Below are positions 1 to 6,886 of a stretch of DNA of 6,886 nt, piece after piece. The notes below the pieces were generated by a model that saw only the letters and a list, made by a program, of their open reading frames with translations, did not search any database and had not been told where the DNA came from. The position numbers and the translations under genes are program-made. The DNA comes from an uncultured Limosilactobacillus sp. (GTDB taxonomy: Bacteria > Bacillota > Bacilli > Lactobacillales > Lactobacillaceae). The stretch lies in the NCBI GenBank assembly GCA_944326735.1, contig CALVFC010000080.1, positions 1 to 6,886 of the forward strand, given 5' to 3'. Within the stretch, counting starts at the first letter, position 1; each line of letters opens with the position of its first letter.

Positions 1-1
1 C

Positions 2-1474
<1,473 letters not shown>

Positions 1475-1490
1475 TGATGACTAGTCGAAA

Positions 1491-1499
1491 GGACGGTGA
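1491..1499 (+). promoter_or_regulatory. Interrupted ribosome binding site of atpG
   Basis: GGACGGTGA resembles the ideal GGAGGTGA complement of the 16S rRNA 3' end but has one extra C after GGA, so only GGTGA pairs without a bulge, 6 nt before the GTG start. It is a weaker site than that of atpD and supports the GTG at 1506 as the start. Confidence 0.65.
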
Positions 1500-1505
1500 G
1501 ATTTA

Positions 1506-2426
1506 GTGCCAGCTTCACTTGCTGCAGTTAAACATAAGATTGAATCCACTAAGAGCACGCGACAGATTACTTCTGCCATGCAAATGGTTTCAACTGCAAA
1601 ATTGAATCAAATTCAACACCATACAAAGACATACGATGTTTATGCTGAAAAGGTAAGAAACATGTTGTCCGATCTGGTTAAATCTCACAACGCATCTGCA
1701 GCTAGCTCAATTCATGATGCATATGCTGCGTTGTTTGAGAAACGTCCAGTAAAGAAGACTGGAATTTTAGTTATTACATCTGATCGTGGGTTAGTGGGAT
1801 CCTATAATAACAACATTATTAAGGAGACCCTGGCCCTGATGAAGAAACAGCATTTGACTGCTGATAATACGGTATTCTTAACGATTGGTAAGACTGGTAC
1901 CGAGTTCTTTAAGAAGCGTGGGATGAACGTTGTATATGAATACTCCGGTGTCAGTGATGTCCCAACATTCCGGGAAGTTCACCAAATTGTTAAGACGGCT
2001 GTTCAGATGTATGACGATGGTGTATTCGACGAGATGTACATGGCCTTTAGTCACTATGTCAACCGAATTTCATCACGGATCATTATTCATGATGTTCTGC
2101 CAATTACTGAAAAGTCCCTAATGGAGGATGAGGAAGAAAACCCATCCACTGATGACTCACCAGTAACTGCTGAATATGAATTTGAACCATCAGACACGGA
2201 AATTATTGCTGCCTTAGTTGCTCAGTATGCGGAAAGCTTGATTTATGGAGCTATTCTGGATGCCAAGACATCCGAACACTCCTCAAGTGCCAACGCCATG
2301 CGGTCAGCAACTGATAACGCTGATGATATTATTTCGTCACTTGAATTGCAGTATAACCGTGCTCGTCAGGCTGCAATCACCACTGAAATTACTGAAATTA
2401 CCGGTGGTATGACAGCTCAAGAATAA
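1506..2426 (+). CDS. atpG: F1Fo ATP synthase subunit gamma
   Basis: Gamma is the central rotor shaft: its N- and C-terminal helices form a coiled coil inside the alpha3beta3 hexamer and couple proton flow through the c-ring to catalysis. Visible signatures are the N-terminal helix with IKSTRQITSAMQMV-type sequence (residues 12-28 read IESTKSTRQITSAMQMV), SDRGLVGSYNNNI (92-104) in the Rossmann-like domain, and the C-terminal helix ending TTEITEITGGMTA (292-304). The length of 306 exceeds the ~287 of E. coli gamma. The extra length includes an acidic stretch at about 207-230 (EDEEE...TDDS...EYEFEPSD) before the C-terminal helix. The start is GTG at 1506; it gives the MPASLAAVKHKI N-terminus typical of lactobacillar gamma, and no ATG fits better. 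The ribosome binding site is GGACGGTGA, an optimal site interrupted by one C. The gene lies between atpA and atpD, as in other Firmicutes operons. Confidence 0.97.
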   Translation: MPASLAAVKHKIESTKSTRQITSAMQMVSTAKLNQIQHHTKTYDVYAEKVRNMLSDLVKSHNASAASSIHDAYAALFEKRPVKKTGILVITSDRGLVGSYNNNIIKETLALMKKQHLTADNTVFLTIGKTGTEFFKKRGMNVVYEYSGVSDVPTFREVHQIVKTAVQMYDDGVFDEMYMAFSHYVNRISSRIIIHDVLPITEKSLMEDEEENPSTDDSPVTAEYEFEPSDTEIIAALVAQYAESLIYGAILDAKTSEHSSSANAMRSATDNADDIISSLELQYNRARQAAITTEITEITGGMTAQE

Positions 2427-2432
2427 ATTTAA

Positions 2433-3876
<1,444 letters not shown>

Positions 3877-3878
<2 letters not shown>

Positions 3879-3883
3879 GAGGG
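3877..3883 (+). promoter_or_regulatory. atpC ribosome binding site overlapping the atpD stop
   Basis: AGGAGGG begins inside the TAG stop codon of atpD (3876-3878) and ends 6 nt before the TTG start of atpC. A ribosome terminating on atpD physically covers this site, so translation of the two genes is probably linked. The site also decides the TTG at 3890 as the atpC start. Confidence 0.8.
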
Positions 3884-3889
3884 ATAATT

Positions 3890-4321
3890 TTGGCTGATAC
3901 AAATTTCCAAGTCACCATTATTACTCCTGATGGGACCGTATATGAAAACGAGAAGGCTACAATGATTATCATGAACACTTCTGGTGGTCAAATGGGAATC
4001 ATGGCTAATCACGTCCCGGTATTAGCATCTCTTGAGATTAGTCAGTTGCGGATTCACCATAATACGGGAACTGACGAAGTTGCAGCTGTTAATGGTGGTA
4101 TTTTGCAGTTTGATGGTAAAAATGCCTTGATCACTGCAGATAGTGCCGAAATGCCTGAAAAAATTGATGTTCACCGTGCTGAAGAAGCCAAGGCTCGGGC
4201 CGAGGAAGAAATCAAGCATGCGAAGGAAGAACATCGTCAAAATGATCTTGCTCGTGCAGAAGTACACCTTAAGCGGGCAATTAACCGTTTGAAGGTTTCC
4301 CAATACAAGAAGCAGGGTTAA
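3890..4321 (+). CDS. atpC: F1Fo ATP synthase subunit epsilon
   Basis: Epsilon connects gamma to the c-ring and, through its two C-terminal helices, can inhibit ATP hydrolysis. Residues 5-85 form the N-terminal beta-sandwich (FQVTIITPDGTVYE, then GQMGIMANHVPVLASL, then VNGGILQF). Residues 90-143 form the helical hairpin. The 143 residues are ordinary for Gram-positive epsilon (about 130-145). IDVHRA (92-97) fits the I/L-D-x-x-R-A ATP-binding motif described for Bacillus epsilon, and arginines at 122, 129 and 133 lie on the second helix. The start is TTG at 3890, 11 nt after atpD, chosen because it yields the family N-terminus MADTNFQVTI and lies 7 nt after AGGAGG. It is the last gene of the operon; a strong terminator starts 9 nt after its stop. 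Confidence 0.97.
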   Translation: MADTNFQVTIITPDGTVYENEKATMIIMNTSGGQMGIMANHVPVLASLEISQLRIHHNTGTDEVAAVNGGILQFDGKNALITADSAEMPEKIDVHRAEEAKARAEEEIKHAKEEHRQNDLARAEVHLKRAINRLKVSQYKKQG

Positions 4322-4330
4322 TTTACACTA

Positions 4331-4363
4331 AGCGAATGGCAATTTGCCATTCGCTTTTTTTTT
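4331..4363 (+). terminator. Rho-independent terminator of the atp operon
   Basis: A perfect 11-bp stem (AGCGAATGGCA at 4331-4341 pairing with TGCCATTCGCT at 4345-4355) closes a 3-nt loop and runs into nine consecutive T residues (4355-4363). It starts 9 nt after the atpC stop. There is no matching A-tract on the left side, so it should act only on the + strand. It separates the atp operon from the downstream membrane protein and murA unit. Confidence 0.96.
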
Positions 4364-4404
4364 ACTTTCCAGTGCTTTGTTAACTTATGATTAAGCTTTA
4401 TCAA

Positions 4405-4419
4405 TTGACCTATTGTCAA
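4405..4419. repeat. Inverted repeat TTGAC-N5-GTCAA over the -35 box
   Basis: Two perfect 5-bp arms, TTGAC (4405-4409) and GTCAA (4415-4419), flank CTATT and cover the -35 hexamer of the promoter above. This placement would suit a repressor operator, but short arms like these can arise by chance and I do not recognise the motif as a known regulator's site. Confidence 0.4.
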
Positions 4420-4434
4420 CGCTACGAATATGAT
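4405..4434 (+). promoter_or_regulatory. Sigma-A type promoter for the DUF1146-murA unit
   Basis: TTGACC (4405-4410, five of six consensus bases) and TATGAT (4429-4434, five of six) are separated by 18 nt. Transcription would begin near 4441, giving a leader of about 27 nt before the GTG at 4468. A second TATGAT overlaps at 4434-4439. The site lies just after the atp terminator, where a new promoter is needed. An inverted repeat covers the -35 box (listed separately). Confidence 0.8.
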
Positions 4435-4467
4435 ATGATACAAAATGGTTTAAAGAAGGTGAATTGA

Positions 4468-4698
4468 GTGCAAGTAGAAGGATTTAAAGCATTGTTAGAG
4501 ATGATTGTTACTCTGATGATGATCTGGATTACGTTTTCGGCAATTCAGGGAATTCATATCGAGCGGATGTTTCGGCGCCCACCACGGACGTTGCCCTTAT
4601 TAATCGTTTTATTAGCAACGAGCGTGGGCTTTACTTGTGCTCAGTTTCTTTTTTCATTTTTGTCTGCTATTAATAGCCTAGCCGACTTATTTCATTAA
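4468..4698 (+). CDS. Small two-helix membrane protein, DUF1146/YwzB family
   Basis: This 76-residue protein has two predicted membrane helices, about residues 6-28 (KALLEMIVTLMMIWITFSAI region) and 43-69 (LPLLIVLLATSVGFTCAQFL region). They are joined by a short basic loop with RMFRRPPR (33-40), which by the positive-inside rule should face the cytoplasm. Size, topology and position between atpC and murA match the DUF1146 (B. subtilis YwzB) family of Firmicutes, whose function is unknown. The start is GTG at 4468, directly after an in-frame TGA, so no longer form is possible in this frame. AGAAGGTGA lies 5 nt upstream. It is the first gene after its own promoter and is probably cotranscribed with murA 20 nt downstream. 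A role in envelope growth is only a guess from that linkage. The family call is from recognition, not from an alignment. Confidence 0.85.
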   Translation: MQVEGFKALLEMIVTLMMIWITFSAIQGIHIERMFRRPPRTLPLLIVLLATSVGFTCAQFLFSFLSAINSLADLFH

Positions 4699-4717
4699 TT
4701 CAGTGAGGAGAATTAAT
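4694..4717 (+). promoter_or_regulatory. Inverted repeat enclosing the murA ribosome binding site
   Basis: ATTAATTC (4694-4701) and GAATTAAT (4710-4717) are perfect 8-bp complementary arms around an 8-nt loop, AGTGAGGA. The loop plus the first base of the right arm carry the murA Shine-Dalgarno GAGGAG (4705-4710). The left arm covers the TAA stop (4696-4698) of the upstream membrane protein gene, and the right arm ends one base before the murA ATG. The stem is almost all A-U, so it would be weak. A ribosome finishing the upstream gene would open it, which suggests translational coupling. The repeat is seen directly; function is inferred. Confidence 0.55.
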
Positions 4718-4718
4718 T

Positions 4719-6035
4719 ATGGAAAAGATTGTCAGTAAAGGTGGTCATCGTTTAACTGGTCGTGTCAAAGTGGAGGGTGCGAAGAACGCGGTATTGCCAA
4801 TCCAGGCTGCGGCCATCCTTGCCTCCACCGGGCAGACCAAGTTAACCAACGTCCCGGTTTTATCGGACGTTGTGATGATGAACAAACTTCTGCAATTCTT
4901 AAATATCCAGGTTAATTTTGACCCCAATGAGCATGCGGTAACGTTTGACGCCAGTCACCAGTTATCTTCCGAAGCACCATTCCAATATGTTTCGAAGATG
5001 CGGGCATCCATGGTGGTCATGGGACCATTGTTGGCGCGTACTGGCCATGTGCGGATTGCGATGCCTGGTGGTTGTGCCATTGGTTCTCGACCAGTCGACT
5101 TGCACCTCAAAGGCTTACGTCAATTAGGAGCACAGATCGAACAACATGATGGCTTTATTGAAGCACAGGCCGACCACCTAGTTGGTGCTCATATCTACTT
5201 AGACTTTCCGAGTGTTGGTGCCACGCAGAATATCATGATGGCGGCCACCCTGGCACAGGGCATTACCACCATTGAAAACTGCGCTCGTGAACCAGAAATT
5301 GTCGACCTGGCAAATGCTTTGAATAAAATGGGCGCCCGTGTCCATGGTGCCGGGACAGAACTAATTCGCATTCAGGGGGTTAACTTCCTTCACGGTTGTG
5401 ATTTCCATGTCATGGAGGATCGCATTGAAGCTGGTACATTTATGATTGCGGCGGCGGCCACTAACGGGGATGTAATCGTGGAAGGTGCTGATCCGCAATA
5501 CAATGAGCCTTTGATTGCTAAACTGCGTGAAATGGGTGTTACGGTGGTGGAACAAGACGACGGTATCCGCGTCCTGGGAACCGCTGTTTTATTGCCAACT
5601 AACGTGCGGACAGCGCCTTATCCGGGCTTTCCAACCGACCTCCAGCCGCAAATGACGGTCCTCCAGCTGTTAGCGAATGGGACCAGCACAATGGATGAAA
5701 CAGTGTTTGAAAAGCGGTTTATGCATTTGGAAGAATTACGGCGGATGAATGCCAACTATGAGATTGCTGGTTCAGCGGCCGTATTGCACGGGCCAACGAA
5801 GTTTAGTGGTGCTGAAGTATCAGCTACTGACCTCCGTGCCGGTGCAGCACTGGTGATTGCTGGTCTAACGGCTGACGGGATCACGCAAGTCCGCAATCTA
5901 AAATACTTAGATCGGGGTTATTACCACCTTCACCAGAAGCTTCATCAACTAGGGGCCCAGATCGACCGAATTGATATCGACGATTCTATCCAAATGACCC
6001 CCGACCAAATGATTGATCATAGCTCACGGGGCTAG
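4719..6035 (+). CDS. murA: UDP-N-acetylglucosamine 1-carboxyvinyltransferase (MurA)
   Basis: MurA transfers enolpyruvate from phosphoenolpyruvate to UDP-GlcNAc in the cytoplasm, the first committed step of peptidoglycan synthesis. The 438 residues fit the two-domain EPSP-synthase-like family (about 420-440). Visible active-site residues are K22 and N23 in [12 protein letters not shown]95 in [10 protein letters not shown]119 in [14 protein letters not shown] (TGT at 5073-5075), R124, D307 in [11 protein letters not shown], the DLRAGAA motif (371-377) and R399 in LDRGYY. Having Cys rather than Asp at 119 predicts sensitivity to fosfomycin, which alkylates this residue. Many Firmicutes carry two MurA copies; position beside the atp operon corresponds to B. 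subtilis murAA. ATG at 4719 is the only start giving the standard N-terminus, with GAGGAG 8 nt upstream. Codon choice looks less biased than in the atp genes, consistent with lower expression. The stop overlaps the next gene's promoter. Confidence 0.97.
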   Translation: MEKIVSKGGHRLTGRVKVEGAKNAVLPIQAAAILASTGQTKLTNVPVLSDVVMMNKLLQFLNIQVNFDPNEHAVTFDASHQLSSEAPFQYVSKMRASMVVMGPLLARTGHVRIAMPGGCAIGSRPVDLHLKGLRQLGAQIEQHDGFIEAQADHLVGAHIYLDFPSVGATQNIMMAATLAQGITTIENCAREPEIVDLANALNKMGARVHGAGTELIRIQGVNFLHGCDFHVMEDRIEAGTFMIAAAATNGDVIVEGADPQYNEPLIAKLREMGVTVVEQDDGIRVLGTAVLLPTNVRTAPYPGFPTDLQPQMTVLQLLANGTSTMDETVFEKRFMHLEELRRMNANYEIAGSAAVLHGPTKFSGAEVSATDLRAGAALVIAGLTADGITQVRNLKYLDRGYYHLHQKLHQLGAQIDRIDIDDSIQMTPDQMIDHSSRG

Positions 6036-6060
6036 GCAATAGTGGTGAATGTGGTATAAT
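6033..6060 (+). promoter_or_regulatory. Extended -10 promoter for mbl
   Basis: A perfect TATAAT (6055-6060) is preceded by TGG (6052-6054), forming the extended -10 element TGnTATAAT, which is common in Gram-positive promoters and can offset a weak -35. The best -35 candidate is TAGGCA (6033-6038, four of six matches) at 16-nt spacing. It overlaps the murA stop codon. The start of transcription would be near 6067, about 30 nt before the mbl ATG. No terminator is seen after murA, so read-through from murA is also likely. Confidence 0.8.
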
Positions 6061-6066
6061 TACCAA

Positions 6067-6077
6067 CGTTATTAACG
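6067..6077. repeat. Palindrome CGTTA-T-TAACG at the predicted mbl start site
   Basis: Two perfect 5-bp arms (6067-6071 and 6073-6077) surround a single central T and begin at the predicted +1 of the mbl promoter. A one-base loop makes an RNA hairpin implausible, so if functional it would act as a DNA binding site. Chance is a fair alternative. Confidence 0.35.
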
Positions 6078-6095
6078 CAAAGGAGAACGAATGAC

Positions 6096-6886
6096 ATGGC
6101 AAAGGATATTGGTATTGATTTAGGGACAGCAAATGTTCTGATCTATGTTCAAGGCAAAGGAATTGTATTGAACGAGCCATCCGTAGTGGCAATTGACACC
6201 CAGACTAATAAAGTATTAGCTGTTGGTTCAGAAGCTTACCGGATGGTTGGACGGACGCCAAGTAACATTCGGGCAATCCGTCCTCTGAAGAATGGGGTTA
6301 TTTCCGATTTTGATGTTACCCAAGAAATGTTGTCTTACTTCATCGGTAAGTTGAGCGTTAAGGGATTCATGTCGAAGCCAAACATTATGATTTGTGCTCC
6401 AACGAACATTACTGAAATTGAACGGAAGGCCATTATTCAGGCCGCTGAACAATCTGGTGGCGGCAAGGTTTACTTGGAATATGAACCAAAGGTTGCTGCT
6501 ATCGGGGCTGGCTTGGACATCTTCAAGCCTCGTGGAAGCATGGTAATCGACATGGGTGGTGGTACCAGTGATATTGCCATCTTGTCATTAGGTGACATCG
6601 TTGCTAGTCAGTCTATCCGGATGGCCGGTGATAAGCTGAATAGCGATATTACTGCCTATATTAAGGACCACCATGGCTTAGTTATCGGTGAACACACTGC
6701 TGAACAAATTAAGATGGAAATTGGGACGGCCCTCAAGGTTGATGAACCAAAGGAAATGGATGTTCGTGGACGAGACGTTGCTACAGGAATGCCAAAGCAA
6801 ATTACCACGAATGAAAACGAAATTGAGGAAGCTATCCATGATACCCTTGACCAGATTGTCAATGCTACGGTTGGTGTGCTGGAAAC
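6096..6886 (+). CDS. mbl: MreB-family actin-like rod-shape protein, Mbl type (3' end cut by window)
   Basis: This is a bacterial actin homologue that polymerises on the inner membrane face and guides the elongation machinery for side-wall peptidoglycan. 263 residues are visible; the family is usually about 330-340, so the final subdomain is missing only because the window ends. The ATPase fold is shown by the phosphate-1 loop DIGIDLGTAN (4-13), the EPKVAAIGAG segment with probable catalytic E130 (130-139), and the phosphate-2 loop DMGGGTSDI (152-160). DLGTANVLI, KGIVLNEPSVVA, KVLAVG and YEPKVAAIGAG follow B. subtilis Mbl rather than MreB, which reads ANTLV, VREPSVVA and EEPFAAAIG at these places. 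The position after murA also fits mbl. Databases may list it simply as mreB. The ATG at 6096 is chosen over the ATG at 6091, whose frame stops after 10 codons; AAAGGAG is 10 nt upstream. It probably has its own promoter. Confidence 0.93.
   Translation, partial: MAKDIGIDLGTANVLIYVQGKGIVLNEPSVVAIDTQTNKVLAVGSEAYRMVGRTPSNIRAIRPLKNGVISDFDVTQEMLSYFIGKLSVKGFMSKPNIMICAPTNITEIERKAIIQAAEQSGGGKVYLEYEPKVAAIGAGLDIFKPRGSMVIDMGGGTSDIAILSLGDIVASQSIRMAGDKLNSDITAYIKDHHGLVIGEHTAEQIKMEIGTALKVDEPKEMDVRGRDVATGMPKQITTNENEIEEAIHDTLDQIVNATVGVLE

Noticed and set aside
4022..4303. Antisense 93-residue open frame within atpC
   Set aside because: It lies entirely opposite epsilon coding sequence, with a phenylalanine-rich composition produced by complementing Lys/Glu codons; no independent support.
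4377..4384. TTGTTAAC resembling half of a BirA (biotin repressor) site
   Set aside because: The required GTTAACAA half at the expected distance is absent, and the neighbouring genes have no link to biotin.
6021..6054. Possible terminator between murA and mbl
   Set aside because: There is no stem followed by a T-run in this stretch; the sequence is better explained as promoter.
6091..6123. Ten-codon frame from the ATG just before the mbl start
   Set aside because: It reads MTWQRILVLI then stop, overlaps mbl out of frame and has no family. The ATG has closer spacing to the Shine-Dalgarno (5 nt) than the real start (10 nt), so it could compete slightly, but nothing shows that it does.

Overview
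This window is a chromosomal housekeeping segment of a low-to-moderate-GC Gram-positive bacterium, most likely a lactobacillus. The AtpA and AtpG sequences read most like the Limosilactobacillus (reuteri/fermentum) group. That assignment comes from protein recognition, not from a database search. All real genes lie on the + strand and follow the conserved Firmicutes order atpA-atpG-atpD-atpC, small membrane protein (DUF1146/YwzB), murA, mreB-family gene.

Region 1 (1-4363) is the distal part of the F1Fo ATP synthase operon. It holds the 5'-truncated alpha subunit gene, complete gamma, beta and epsilon genes, and a strong intrinsic terminator at 4331-4363. Gaps between genes are 11-31 nt, as expected for one transcript. 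In fermentative lactobacilli this enzyme mainly hydrolyses ATP to pump protons out and maintain internal pH. Start codons and Shine-Dalgarno quality differ among subunits: ATG with an excellent site for three-copy beta, GTG with an interrupted site for single-copy gamma, and TTG for single-copy epsilon.

Region 2 (4364-6035) is a new transcription unit. A sigma-A type promoter (4405-4434) precedes a 76-residue two-helix membrane protein of unknown function and murA, which performs the first committed step of peptidoglycan precursor synthesis. The murA ribosome binding site sits in the loop of an 8-bp inverted repeat.

Region 3 (6033-6886) starts with an extended -10 promoter overlapping the murA stop codon. 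It drives a 3'-truncated actin-like gene whose sequence matches Mbl better than MreB. Together, regions 2 and 3 link precursor synthesis with the cytoskeleton that guides side-wall growth.

I found no mobile element, CRISPR array, RNA gene, frameshift or sign of transfer. No stretch over 300 bases lacks a gene; the longest gap is 4322-4467. I see no evidence of an undescribed system. The points worth a second look are small regulatory structures at gene junctions and two subunit details (the epsilon ATP-binding motif and the gamma acidic insert).
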